DNA of 64,000 nt from Roseateles sp. YR242 (GTDB lineage: Bacteria > Pseudomonadota > Gammaproteobacteria > Burkholderiales > Burkholderiaceae_C). The DNA lies in NCBI RefSeq assembly GCF_900109745.1, contig NZ_FOAV01000010.1:160029-224028 (forward strand), read 5' to 3'. The translations under genes were made by a program, and so were the position numbers. The first letter of the stretch is position 1; each line of letters starts with the position of its first letter. The notes below the pieces were generated by a model. The model was given only the letters and a program-made list of their open reading frames with translations. It made no database searches and was not told the DNA's origin. Shown piece after piece: positions 8,055 through 16,726 of this stretch.

Positions 8055-9176
8055 TCAGCGCAGGATGCGGTAGAGCGTATTGCGACCGATGTCCAGGCGC
8101 CGCGCCGCCTCGGAGACATTCCCACGGCACTCGTTGAGCACCTGCCGGGCATGCGCGCGGGCGTGTGCTCGCAAGCCTTCGGCCTCGTTGTTCGGGGGGC
8201 CTGGCCAACAGCTCCCGGGCGGTGATGGCAGAGGCCCTGTCGCCTGTGCGACCGGCAACAGGCCAGAGGCCATCCCTGTCGATCGCCCCCCTGAGGATGC
8301 GGCCCACGGCCCGGCGGCGACCGCAACGCCTGCCCCTGTGGAAGGGGCGGCCGTCAGCGCGTCCTGCAAATCCTCCGGCAGATGATCCGTCCGGATCTCG
8401 TCCTCGTGGTCCTCCAGCATCGCCACGCCCACCCGCAGGGATTGCTCCAACTGCCGGATATTGCCTGGCCAGCCATAGGCGCCCAGGCGCTCCAGCAAGG
8501 CTGGCGCCACCGTCAACATCCGGCTGGGTGCCAGGGTTTGCAAGAGTCGCGTCACCAGTGGCGCCAGGTCAGTGCGGGCTCGCAGCGGAGGGACGGTCAA
8601 CGTCAGCCCGTTGATGCGGTAGTACAGATCCTCACGGAAGCGGTGTTCCTCTACCAACGCCCGCAGGGGTTGGTGGCTGGCACAGATCAGCTGGATGTCC
8701 ACGGTCACGGTGGCACCACCGCCCAGTGGCTGCACCTGGCGGTCCTGGAGGACCCGGAGCAGGCGTGCCTGCATCGTCATGGGCATGTCGCCGATCTCGT
8801 CCAGAAACAAGGTGCCGCCATGGGCCTGGCGGAGCCGGCCGGGCGCGCCCTCCCGCGCGGCGCCGGTATAGGCGCCGCCTCGATAGCCGAACAGTTCGGC
8901 CTCGATCAGGCCCTCGGGCAAGGCGGCGCAATTCACGGCGACGTAGGGGCCGTGGCGGCGGGCGCCGCTGTCATGCACGGCACGGGCCAACAGGTCCTTG
9001 CCCACGCCGGATTCGCCCTGCAGCAGCAGGGCAATCGGCTTGTCCAGCACCTTGCGCAGTCGGCGAAGCAATTCCTGCATCACCGGGTCCCCGGCATCCA
9101 GAGCGGTCAACGCATCCGAAGGCTTGCCGTCCTGGACAGTGTCCGATACCGCCGGGGCGGTCGCGCGTTGGGTCAT
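8055..9176 (-). CDS. Sigma-54-dependent transcriptional activator without sensor domain
   Basis: 373 residues from the ATG at 9176, chosen because GAGGAGA precedes it. It is an AAA+ enhancer-binding protein that activates RNA polymerase carrying sigma-54. Walker A is GESGVGKD, Walker B GGTLFLDEIGDMP, and the sigma-54 contact loop reads GAYTGA instead of the usual GAFTGA. The C-terminal Fis-type helix-turn-helix is NVSEAARRLDIGRNTLYRIL. Only about 35 residues precede the AAA+ domain, so the GAF or receiver sensor of AcoR-like relatives is missing and activity may be constitutive or set by expression. It is divergent from the aldehyde dehydrogenase gene, whose upstream region holds matching enhancer dyads. 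Confidence 0.9.
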   Translation of the reverse strand: MTQRATAPAVSDTVQDGKPSDALTALDAGDPVMQELLRRLRKVLDKPIALLLQGESGVGKDLLARAVHDSGARRHGPYVAVNCAALPEGLIEAELFGYRGGAYTGAAREGAPGRLRQAHGGTLFLDEIGDMPMTMQARLLRVLQDRQVQPLGGGATVTVDIQLICASHQPLRALVEEHRFREDLYYRINGLTLTVPPLRARTDLAPLVTRLLQTLAPSRMLTVAPALLERLGAYGWPGNIRQLEQSLRVGVAMLEDHEDEIRTDHLPEDLQDALTAAPSTGAGVAVAAGPWAASSGGRSTGMASGLLPVAQATGPLPSPPGSCWPGPPNNEAEGLRAHARAHARQVLNECRGNVSEAARRLDIGRNTLYRILR

Positions 9177-9206
9177 GGCGTGTCTCCTCGCGGCGGTGGA
9201 CCCGCC

Positions 9207-9223
9207 TGTTCCATCCTGGAACA
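9207..9223. promoter_or_regulatory. Enhancer site 1 (UAS) for the sigma-54 activator
   Basis: TGTTCCA-TCC-TGGAACA is a perfect 7-bp dyad in the divergent region, centred about 155 bp before the -24 element. Fis-type activators of the AcoR class bind such TGTTCC-type palindromes. Assignment to the adjacent regulator is inferred from position. Confidence 0.7.
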
Positions 9224-9235
9224 CCTGTGCCCAGC

Positions 9236-9252
9236 TGTTCCATTCCGGTACG
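9236..9252. promoter_or_regulatory. Enhancer site 2 (degenerate UAS)
   Basis: TGTTCCA-TTC-CGGTACG repeats the left half of site 1 exactly, with a degenerate right half. It starts 29 bp after site 1, close to three helical turns, so both would face the same side of the DNA, as for paired hexamer-nucleating sites. Confidence 0.55.
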
Positions 9253-9361
9253 GGCGATCCTGACCGTTCGCGGCCGGGATGAAAAGGGGCCTTGCGCCCA
9301 CTGAAGGGGAATTCGGGGGCATGCGCTGGCGGGGCGCAGGCGCCTCCGGGCCAACCCTCAC

Positions 9362-9377
9362 TGGCACGTTGCCTGCA
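9362..9377 (+). promoter_or_regulatory. Sigma-54 (-24/-12) promoter
   Basis: TGGCACG-TTGC-CTGCA matches the consensus TGGCACG-N4-TTGCW with one mismatch. GG at 9363-9364 and GC at 9375-9376 have the obligatory 10-bp spacing. Expected transcription start is near 9389, giving a ~27-nt leader before the aldehyde dehydrogenase ATG at 9416. Confidence 0.85.
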
Positions 9378-9415
9378 ACTCCAGGGAGGCATTCCAACCA
9401 AGACGGAGACATTCC

Positions 9416-10936
9416 ATGATCTATGCCCAGCCCCAGCAGCCCGGCGCACCAGTGCAGTTCAAGCAGCGCTATGACAACTTCATCGGTGGCCAATGGGTCG
9501 CCCCCCAGGAGGGCCAGTACTTCGACGTCATCACGCCGATCAGCGGCAAGGTTTACACACGAGCGGCGCGTTCCACGGCGGCCGACATCGAGCTGGCGCT
9601 GGATGCTGCGCACGCGGCGGCGGCAAAGTGGGGCGCCACCCCGGCCGCCGAACGTTCCAACGTGCTGCTGCGCATTGCGGACCGTATCGAGAGCAACCTG
9701 GAGTTGCTGGCCTATGCCGAGTCGGTGGACAACGGCAAGCCCATGCGTGAAACGCTGAATGCGGACGTGCCGCTGGCCGTGGACCACTTCCGCTACTTCG
9801 CGGGCTGCCTGCGGGCGCAGGAGGGGGCGCTGAGCGAGATTGATGGCAACACCATCGCTTATCACTTCCACGAGCCGTTGGGCGTGGTGGGCCAGATCAT
9901 TCCGTGGAATTTCCCGTTGCTCATGGCGGCCTGGAAGCTGGCGCCGGCGCTGGGCGCAGGCAATTGTGTGGTGCTCAAGCCGGCGGAGTCGACCCCGGTG
10001 AGCATCCTGCTGATGGCCGAGCTCATTGCCGACCTGCTGCCGCCGGGGGTGCTCAACATCGTCAACGGTTATGGCAAGGAAGCTGGCATGCCGCTGGCGC
10101 AGAGCAAGCGCATTGCCAAGGTGGCCTTCACCGGCTCCACGGCCACGGGCCGCATCATTGCGCAGGCGGCGGCGTCCAATCTCATCCCGGCCACCTTGGA
10201 GCTGGGGGGCAAGAGCCCCAACATCTTCTTTCCTGACATTGCGGCGCAGGACGACGACCTGCTGGACAAGGCCATCGAGGGTCTGGTGCTGTTTGCGTTC
10301 AACCAGGGCGAGGTCTGCACCTGCCCGTCGCGCGCGCTCATCCACGAATCCATCTATGACCAGTTCATCGCTCGTGCCATCGACCGGGTCAAGGCCATCC
10401 GCCAGGGCAATCCGCTGGACACTGAAACGATGATGGGCGCGCAGGCCTCGTCCATGCAGCTGGACAAGATCCTTTCCTACCTGGAGATTGGCAAGCAAGA
10501 AGGTGCGGAGTGCCTGATTGGGGGTGGGCGCACGCAACTGGGCGGCGAGCTGGCGGGGGGTTATTACATCCAGCCCACCCTTTTCAAGGGTAACAACAAG
10601 ATGCGTGTATTCCGGGAGGAGATCTTTGGCCCGGTGCTCGCCGTGACCACCTTCAAGACTGAGGAGGAGGCGCTGGCCATTGCCAACGACACGCCGTATG
10701 GACTTGGTGCGGGTGTCTGGTCTCGCGACATCAACACGGCATTCCGCATGGGCCGTGGCATCCAGGCGGGCCGGGTGTGGACCAATTGCTATCACGCCTA
10801 CCCTGCGCATGCCACCTTTGGCGGCTACAAGGAATCCGGCATTGGGCGTGAGACCCACAAGATGATGCTGGACCATTACCAGCAGACCAAGAACCTGCTC
10901 GTCAGCTACTCACCAAAGGCTTTGGGATTCTTCTGA
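9416..10936 (+). CDS. NAD-dependent aldehyde dehydrogenase (AldB/ExaC type)
   Basis: 506 residues. It oxidises aldehydes, probably acetaldehyde or similar short aldehydes from alcohol or acetoin breakdown, to acids with NAD+. Family landmarks are the [17 protein letters not shown] cofactor-fold motif, FTGSTATGR, the general base Glu in LELGGKSPN and the catalytic Cys in [12 protein letters not shown]. The EVCTCPSR variant, the N-terminal RYDNFIGG and the length fit the AcoD/ExaC/AldB subgroup, which is often controlled by AcoR-like sigma-54 activators. That matches the divergent regulator, the two enhancer dyads and the -24/-12 promoter. Substrate is inferred from subgroup and regulation. Confidence 0.92.
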   Translation: MIYAQPQQPGAPVQFKQRYDNFIGGQWVAPQEGQYFDVITPISGKVYTRAARSTAADIELALDAAHAAAAKWGATPAAERSNVLLRIADRIESNLELLAYAESVDNGKPMRETLNADVPLAVDHFRYFAGCLRAQEGALSEIDGNTIAYHFHEPLGVVGQIIPWNFPLLMAAWKLAPALGAGNCVVLKPAESTPVSILLMAELIADLLPPGVLNIVNGYGKEAGMPLAQSKRIAKVAFTGSTATGRIIAQAAASNLIPATLELGGKSPNIFFPDIAAQDDDLLDKAIEGLVLFAFNQGEVCTCPSRALIHESIYDQFIARAIDRVKAIRQGNPLDTETMMGAQASSMQLDKILSYLEIGKQEGAECLIGGGRTQLGGELAGGYYIQPTLFKGNNKMRVFREEIFGPVLAVTTFKTEEEALAIANDTPYGLGAGVWSRDINTAFRMGRGIQAGRVWTNCYHAYPAHATFGGYKESGIGRETHKMMLDHYQQTKNLLVSYSPKALGFF

Positions 10937-11089
10937 CCCATCACACCAATCAGCCACCCGCGACGCGCCAAGTGTTTCGTCGCACTACGCTGTGAAATGT
11001 TGATAACAACGTTCGGCGGCATGTTTCGTCGCCATGCGCGGTGGTTTGAATCAGGGCAAGGGGGCCCATTTCCGCAAGGAACCTCTGCA

Positions 11090-12661
11090 TCACTCCCGCG
11101 AGCCGAGGTGGCCCCCAAGCCGAAAGACTGACACCGCCTGCACCAGCTGCGTTGCCTGTTTCTCCAGGCTATCGCTCGCCCCCACCGAGCGCTGCACCAA
11201 TGCGGCGTTCTGCTGGGTGGTCTTGTCCAGGTCGCTCACCGCCGCGTTCACCTGCGAGATCCCGGCGGCCTGTTCCCGCGTGGCGTGGCCGATGGTCGAG
11301 ATCAGCCCATTGACTCGTTGTACCTGCTGCACGATTTCCGTCATCGCGCGGCTGGCCTCCGTCACCTGCCGCCCCCCGGCCTCCACCCGTTCCACGCTGT
11401 CGCTGATCAGTGTCTTGATCTCCCGAGCCGCTTCTGCGCTGCGCTGGGCCAGCGTCCGCACCTCACCGGCCACCACCGCGAACCCACGTCCCTGCTCCCC
11501 GGCCCTGGCCGCTTCCACGGCGGCGTTCAGCGCCAGGATATTGGTCTGGAACGCGATCCCGTCGATCACCCCGATGATGTCGCCGATGCGTTTGCTCGAC
11601 GCCGTGATGCCTTCCATCGTCGTATTCACTTCCCGCACCACGTCGCCGCCTTGCGCCGCCGCAGCACTGGCTTGCACCGCCAGCTGTTCCGCCTGTTGAG
11701 CCGCATCGGCATTGCTCTTCACCGTGGCGCTCATCTGCTCCATGGAAGCGGCCGTCTGCTGCAGGCTGGCAGCGGCCTGCTCGGTGCGCGCGCTGATCTC
11801 GTTGTTCCCGGTGGCGATATGCCCGCTGGAGGTCTTCACGGTCACCACCTGATCCGCCACGTCGTCGATCACCCAGCGGAACATCAGCCCCAGCTGGTTC
11901 ACCGCCCGTAGCGCCAGGCCAATCTCATCCACGCGGTCCAGATGCAGGGATTCCCGCGACTCCCCGGCCGCCACGCGCCGGGCGTGGTCCGCAATGGCCT
12001 GGATCGGCTTCACGATCTGGTGCTCCAGGAACACCATGGTCCCGATGGCCACCACCACAAACGCCGCGGTCCATTCAATCGAGGCCATGATGCTGGCCGA
12101 ACTCAGCAGCTGCGCCAGCACCGCCATCACCAGCAGCAACAGCAGCGGCAGCCGCAGGCGCCAGCTCACCGGCATGGTCTTGAGCCAGTTCGTGGCCCAC
12201 CCCATTCCCCCCTTGAGCACCACGCCCTTGTGGAAACGCAGCCCCTTGGCCCGCCCTTCGCGGATGTCCCGGTACAGCGTCTCGGCGCCTGCCACCTCGT
12301 CAGCGGTCGGCTTGGTGCGCACCGACATGAAGGCGATGGGGCGCCCGTTGCGAAGAATCGGCGTGGCATTGGCCCGCACCCAGTAATGGTCACCGTCCTT
12401 GCGACGGTTCTTGACCAGGCCGGTCCACGACTGCCCGGACTTCAGCGTTTCCCACATGTCGCGAAACGCCTCGGGCGGCATGTCAGGGTGGCGCACCAGG
12501 TTGTGCGGCTGGCCCATGATCTCTTCGGCACTGAAACCGCTGGCCTCGATGAAGGCGTCGTTGGCATAACTGATGTGACTGCTGGGGTCCGTGGTGGACA
12601 TCAGCGTGGCGTCTGCGGGGATTTCGTAGGCGCGTTGGGTCACCGGCAGGTTCTGTCGCAT
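11090..12661 (-). CDS. aer: Aer-like PAS-containing methyl-accepting chemotaxis protein
   Basis: 523 residues with AGGAGGA before the ATG. An N-terminal PAS domain (about residues 10-120) contains [16 protein letters not shown], close to the FAD-binding segment of the E. coli aerotaxis receptor Aer. Two hydrophobic segments lie around residues 175-225, then a HAMP-like region. The signalling domain carries the hairpin tip [20 protein letters not shown]. It would sense redox or oxygen status through PAS and control CheA/CheW. There is no periplasmic ligand domain. No che genes are nearby, so it is an orphan receptor. Confidence 0.9.
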   Translation of the reverse strand: MRQNLPVTQRAYEIPADATLMSTTDPSSHISYANDAFIEASGFSAEEIMGQPHNLVRHPDMPPEAFRDMWETLKSGQSWTGLVKNRRKDGDHYWVRANATPILRNGRPIAFMSVRTKPTADEVAGAETLYRDIREGRAKGLRFHKGVVLKGGMGWATNWLKTMPVSWRLRLPLLLLLVMAVLAQLLSSASIMASIEWTAAFVVVAIGTMVFLEHQIVKPIQAIADHARRVAAGESRESLHLDRVDEIGLALRAVNQLGLMFRWVIDDVADQVVTVKTSSGHIATGNNEISARTEQAAASLQQTAASMEQMSATVKSNADAAQQAEQLAVQASAAAAQGGDVVREVNTTMEGITASSKRIGDIIGVIDGIAFQTNILALNAAVEAARAGEQGRGFAVVAGEVRTLAQRSAEAAREIKTLISDSVERVEAGGRQVTEASRAMTEIVQQVQRVNGLISTIGHATREQAAGISQVNAAVSDLDKTTQQNAALVQRSVGASDSLEKQATQLVQAVSVFRLGGHLGSRE

Positions 12662-13014
12662 AAGAGTCCTCCTGATTAGCTCTCATCGGCCTGCGCCTAG
12701 CGGACGCACGAAACGGCGCCTTGTGCTGAACGCACGCCCAAGGGTATGCCATCCCCGTGCGGAATGGGAACCTGGGGCGTCCCCTGTACGGGGAGGGACC
12801 CCAGCCGCCAGTGGTGCCCCCAGCATCCCGTCCGGGAGGGTTGGGAATGCGCCGCACAGGGGCCGTACAGGGGCCGCCGCCTAGGGGCTATGTGGGCCGG
12901 ACGTGAGCCGGCCTGCGTCGGGCATGTGTTGGGTATTTGTTGCGTATGTGCGGTGGCATTCGCTGGACATGGACATTTGTCCAATCACTAAGACAATTGT
13001 CTAGAATGCCGGCC
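12662..13014. other. 353-bp gap between aer and psuK
   Basis: No gene is supported here. It contains the aer ribosome-binding site and, at the right end, the paired palindromes before psuK. An 11-bp inverted pair (CCCCTGTACGG at 12781-12791 and CCGTACAGGGG at 12863-12873) and a direct repeat ACAGGGGCCG (12856-12865, 12867-12876) show it is not featureless, but I cannot assign a role. Confidence 0.5.
12971..13002. promoter_or_regulatory. Twin operator-like dyads overlapping the psuK promoter
   Basis: GGACA-TT-TGTCC (12971-12982) and AGACA-AT-TGTCT (12991-13002) share the core GACA-NN-TGTC, with centres exactly 20 bp apart. They overlap a possible promoter (TTGTCC at 12978, TAGAAT at 13002, 18-bp spacer) whose start would fall at or beside the psuK ATG. 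PsuK itself carries a winged-helix domain and is the obvious candidate binder. Confidence 0.55.
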
Positions 13015-14103
13015 ATGAACAGTACCAAGGACCAGTTGCTCGCACTGGTCGAAGCCAACCCCTTCATCAGCCAGCAGGCCCTGGGCGACACCCTGGGCCT
13101 GTCCCGCTCCGCCGTGGCCGGCCACCTGGCGCAACTGGTCAAGGAGGGCCGCATCCTCGGCCGCGCCTACGTGCTGCCCAACCGGCAGCCGCTGCTGTGC
13201 ATTGGCGGCAGCAACCTGGACCGCAAGCTGCGCGCGCACGAGCCGCTGCGCATGGGCAGCTCCAATCCCGCCCGCCAATTCGAGTCCGCCGGTGGGGTGG
13301 CCCGCAACATCGCCGAGAACCTGGCCCGCCTGGGCCTGCCGGTGCATCTGCTGACCGCCGTGGGCCGGGACGCCGCCGGCCAGGCCCTGCTGGGTGACCT
13401 CCAGGCACTGGGTGTGGACTGCACCGGCAGCCTCCAGGCGCCGGACCAGCCCACCGGCAGCTATACCGCCGTGCTGGACCCGCAAGGGGACCTCGTCCTC
13501 GCGCTGGCCGACATGGCCCTCACCGACCAGCTGGATCCGGACTTCATCCGCCGTTGTGCACCGCAGCGAGCGGCCGCCCGCTGGATGGTGGCCGACCTCA
13601 ACCTCGGCGCCGCCACCCTGGATTTGCTGCGCCAGGAAGCCATCACACGCGAACAGCGCCTGGTGGTCGTGGCCGTTTCCGCACCCAAGATGCGCCGGCT
13701 GGGTGAGGCATTGGCCGGCATCGACCTGCTCATACTCAACCGCGCCGAGCTCTGCGCGCTGCTGGACCAGCCGCTCGACAGCGACGCCTCACTGACCGCC
13801 GCCTGGCGCCAGCTGCAGTCCCGGGGCCTGGGGCGCCTGGTCATGAGCGACGGCGCCCACGGGGTGCGGTTCAGTGATGGCGACGAGCTGCGCGCCCTGC
13901 CCGCTCCCAAGGTCCCGCGCGCCCGTCTGCGCGAGGTGACGGGCGCCGGAGATGCCCTGTCCGCGGGCATCGTCGCCGGCCTGCACCGTGACGCGGACGA
14001 CCTGCGCGCCGCCTGCAAGCTGGGCCTTTCGCTCGCCGCCCTCACCCTGCAGACGGACGCCACCGTCAGCCCCGACCTCAGCCCGGCCCTGCTCGGCGCC
14101 TGA
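13015..14103 (+). CDS. psuK: Pseudouridine kinase with N-terminal winged-helix DNA-binding domain
   Basis: 362 residues from ATG 13015; ATG 13006 is an alternative. It is a PfkB-family sugar kinase that phosphorylates pseudouridine to pseudouridine 5'-phosphate, the first step of pseudouridine catabolism. Residues 1-55 form a winged helix (ISQQALGDTLGLSRSAVAGH). The kinase follows with GGVARNIAENLARLG and the C-terminal ATP/anion-hole motif VTGAGDALSAG. The assignment rests on the partner psuG downstream. No Shine-Dalgarno is visible and a -10-like TAGAAT lies just upstream, so the mRNA may be leaderless. The attached domain suggests autoregulation through the twin dyads. Confidence 0.87.
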   Translation: MNSTKDQLLALVEANPFISQQALGDTLGLSRSAVAGHLAQLVKEGRILGRAYVLPNRQPLLCIGGSNLDRKLRAHEPLRMGSSNPARQFESAGGVARNIAENLARLGLPVHLLTAVGRDAAGQALLGDLQALGVDCTGSLQAPDQPTGSYTAVLDPQGDLVLALADMALTDQLDPDFIRRCAPQRAAARWMVADLNLGAATLDLLRQEAITREQRLVVVAVSAPKMRRLGEALAGIDLLILNRAELCALLDQPLDSDASLTAAWRQLQSRGLGRLVMSDGAHGVRFSDGDELRALPAPKVPRARLREVTGAGDALSAGIVAGLHRDADDLRAACKLGLSLAALTLQTDATVSPDLSPALLGA

Positions 14104-14119
14104 CGCCGGTCAGGCGCCG

Positions 14120-14174
14120 CCAATTGCCCGCCAATTGCCCGCCAAATACTCCCCAATGGATCCCCAATTGCCCC
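14120..14174. repeat. Short CCAATTGCCCG repeats in the psuK-psuG spacer
   Basis: CCAATTGCCCG occurs twice in tandem (14120-14130, 14131-14141) and CCAATTGCCCC once more (14164-14174). They fill the spacer before psuG. The palindromic core CAATTG is shared with the operator-like site before psuK, but the flanks differ. Confidence 0.5.
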
Positions 14175-14257
14175 AGCCGCCCACAGTCCCCAATATCCCC
14201 AGCATCCCGCCGCCTCCGCCGCAAGCTTCCCTCGACAGCCTCGCCCGAAAGCCCCCC

Positions 14258-15211
14258 ATGACTGCCACCGCCCAGAACTTCCCCGCCAACGCCCAGTCGC
14301 TGATCGCCTTCTCCCCGGAAGTCGCCGCTGCACGTGAGGCCGGCCGCCCGCTCGTCGCGCTGGAATCCACCATCATTTCCCACGGCATGCCCTATCCGCA
14401 GAACGTGCAGACGGCCCGGGAGGTGGAGGCGATCGTGCGGGAGCACGGCGCGGTGCCCGCCACCATTGCCGTGCTGGACGGCCGCATCCGCATCGGTCTG
14501 GACAGCGAGCAGCTGGAACTGCTGGGCCGCTCGCCCGATGCGATGAAGCTCAGCCGCCGCGACCTGCCCTTCGCCATCAGCACCGGCCATGTGGGTGCCA
14601 CCACGGTGGCCGCCACCATGATCTGTGCCCACCTGGCCGGCATCGAGGTGTTTGTCACGGGCGGCATCGGCGGTGTGCACCGCGGCGCCGAAACGTCCTT
14701 CGACATTTCTGCCGACCTGCAGGAACTGGCCCGCACGCCCGTGGCCGTGGTGTGCGCCGGCGCCAAGAGCATCCTGGACCTGGCACTCACACTGGAATAC
14801 CTGGAGACCCACGGCGTGCCGGTGCTGTCCGTCGGCCAGGACAACTTTGCCGCCTTCTACACCCGGGACAGCGGCTTGAAGGCCGACTTCCGCATCGATG
14901 ACGCACCGCAGCAAGCCCGCTTCCTGCGCACCAAATGGGCCCTGGGCCTCAACGGCGGCGCCGTGATCAGCAACCCCGTGCCGGTGGCGCATGAGATGCC
15001 CGCAGCCCAGATCCAGGGTTTCATCGACCAGGCCCTGGTCGAAGCCACGGCCGCCGGCATCAGCGGCAAAGCGGTAACACCCTACCTGCTGGCCCGCATC
15101 AAGGACCTCAGCAGTGGCGCCAGCCTCGTCACCAACATCGCGCTGGTAAAGCACAACGCCAAGGTCGGTACCGCGCTGGCGGTGGCCCTCGCTCAACAGC
15201 GTTCGGCATGA
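14258..15211 (+). CDS. psuG: Pseudouridine-5'-phosphate glycosidase
   Basis: 317 residues from ATG 14258 (MTATAQNFPANAQS). In-frame upstream ATGs such as 14156 exist but would encode a Pro-rich tail made from spacer repeats. The enzyme cleaves the C-glycosidic bond of pseudouridine 5'-phosphate to uracil and ribose 5-phosphate. Signature segments: VALESTIISHGMPYPQN, VGATTVAATM, FVTGGIGGVHRGAE, the CAGAKSILDL lysine region, and NGGAVISNPVP. It follows psuK by 154 bp in the same direction, completing the pathway. Confidence 0.94.
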   Translation: MTATAQNFPANAQSLIAFSPEVAAAREAGRPLVALESTIISHGMPYPQNVQTAREVEAIVREHGAVPATIAVLDGRIRIGLDSEQLELLGRSPDAMKLSRRDLPFAISTGHVGATTVAATMICAHLAGIEVFVTGGIGGVHRGAETSFDISADLQELARTPVAVVCAGAKSILDLALTLEYLETHGVPVLSVGQDNFAAFYTRDSGLKADFRIDDAPQQARFLRTKWALGLNGGAVISNPVPVAHEMPAAQIQGFIDQALVEATAAGISGKAVTPYLLARIKDLSSGASLVTNIALVKHNAKVGTALAVALAQQRSA

Positions 15212-15216
15212 CAGTT

Positions 15217-15280
15217 CAATGCGGCCGACGTGGCCGCCACGGAATCTCCTGAGCCCAACTGCGGCAGGACCGCAGCAACA
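15217..15280 (+). terminator. Two GC hairpins after psuG
   Basis: GCGGCC-GACGT-GGCCGC and, further on, CTGCGG-CAGGA-CCGCAG form two adjacent 6-bp stems with 5-base loops within 70 bp of the psuG stop. Neither has a U-tract. They probably mark the psuG transcript end ahead of the efflux operon, but Rho dependence or simple RNA folding is possible. Confidence 0.3.
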
Positions 15281-15459
15281 TGACATCCGGCACCCCCGCA
15301 CCCGGGAAAACTTCCCGGCGCGGGCCCATCGTCTCGCTCCAATCGCACAGGATCGCCGGGACAATCGGATCATTAACGGAAGCGAAACAATCATCAGCAG
15401 ACGCTGACCTAAGCTTTCGCGCCCCCCTGCCGTCGTTGTCGTTGGAGAAAGTGAATAGC

Positions 15460-16716
15460 ATGCGCCGCAAGCCAGTCGTCCTGTCGCTGATCATCGTCCT
15501 GCTGGTAGCCGGGGGTGGCTGGTGGTGGAAGTCCCGCGCCGCCTCGCAGGCGGCCAGGGCAGAAGCGGCATCGGCACCCGCAGGCGGCGCATCCGGCGCC
15601 GGGGGTGCTCAGACCGTGGGCGTGGTGCTGGCCCGCCAGCAGGACGTGCCGGTCGTGGTGGAAGCCAGCGGCACGGTCGCCGCGCTCAACCAGGTGGATG
15701 TGCGCGCCCAGACCACCGCCATCGTCCGGGATGTGCTGGTGAAGGACGGCCAGTCCGTGCACAAGGGCCAGTTGCTGTTCCGCTTCGACGAACGCGCCGA
15801 CCGCGCCAACCTCGACAAGGCCCGCGCCCAGCTCGCTAAGGACAAGGCCAGCCTGGCCGACCTGCAGCGCCAGTACGAACGCGCCAAGGAACTGCTGGCG
15901 CAGAAGTTCGTCGCCCAAAGTGCGCTGGACACGGCGCTGTCCAGTCTGGAGGGCGGCCGCAGCCTGGTGGTGGCCGACGAGGCCGCCGTGCAGTCCGCCG
16001 AGGTGGCGCTGAGCTACAACGAGATCCGCGCCCCCTTCGCCGGCCGTGCCGGTGCCGTGAACGTGTGGCCGGGCAGCCTGGCACAGACCAGTGCCACCAC
16101 GCCGCTGGTCAATATCGTTCAGATCGATCCGGTCGGTATCACCTTCAACCTGCCGGAGACGGAACTCGCGCCGGTGCTCGAAGCCATGCGCCCGGGCGCT
16201 GGCGGCACCCAGGCCACACCGCCCGAAGTGCAGGTGGTGCTGCCCGGCATCGACAGCGGTGCCCGCCGCGGCAAGGCGGAACCCATCGCCCGCGGCAAGC
16301 TGATCTTCGTGGACAACCTGGTGGATGCCACCACCGGCACCATCAAGCTCAAGGCGGAATTCGAGAACAAGCAGCAAAAGCTCTGGCCCGGCCAGTACCT
16401 GCGCGTGCGCATGACGCTGCGCAGCATCAAGGACGCGGTGGTGATCCCGCAGGCGGCCATCATCCTGCGCGGCACCGACCGCCAGATCTACGTGGTGGGC
16501 CCCGACAAGACGGCCCAGCTCAAGACCATCCGCATGCGCTACACCTTCGGCGAACTGGCCGTGGTGGATGGCGTGGAGGCCGGCGCCACCGTGGTGCTGG
16601 ACGGCAAGCAGAACCTGCGCCCCGGCGTGCCTGTGCGGGCCCAGCCGGCCGCGGTGGATCCGGCTGCGGCGGCGCGCCAGGCCGCGGCAGCCGGTCCGGA
16701 AGGCGCTGGCGCATAA
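15460..16716 (+). CDS. RND efflux periplasmic adaptor (MdtA/AcrA-like)
   Basis: 418 residues from ATG 15460; GGAG lies 12 bases upstream and a GTG at 15451 is an alternative start. A signal-anchor helix (KPVVLSLIIVLLVAGGGWWW) is followed by the membrane-fusion-protein core: first lipoyl half (QVDVRAQTTAIVRDVLVKDG), an alpha-helical hairpin of about 80 residues, second lipoyl half (IRAPFAGRAGAVNVWPG) and beta-barrel. It would link the downstream RND pump to an outer-membrane TolC-type channel. It lies 10 bp before the pump gene, so the two form an operon; the substrate is not readable. Confidence 0.9.
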   Translation: MRRKPVVLSLIIVLLVAGGGWWWKSRAASQAARAEAASAPAGGASGAGGAQTVGVVLARQQDVPVVVEASGTVAALNQVDVRAQTTAIVRDVLVKDGQSVHKGQLLFRFDERADRANLDKARAQLAKDKASLADLQRQYERAKELLAQKFVAQSALDTALSSLEGGRSLVVADEAAVQSAEVALSYNEIRAPFAGRAGAVNVWPGSLAQTSATTPLVNIVQIDPVGITFNLPETELAPVLEAMRPGAGGTQATPPEVQVVLPGIDSGARRGKAEPIARGKLIFVDNLVDATTGTIKLKAEFENKQQKLWPGQYLRVRMTLRSIKDAVVIPQAAIILRGTDRQIYVVGPDKTAQLKTIRMRYTFGELAVVDGVEAGATVVLDGKQNLRPGVPVRAQPAAVDPAAAARQAAAAGPEGAGA

Positions 16717-16726
16717 GGGGATCACG

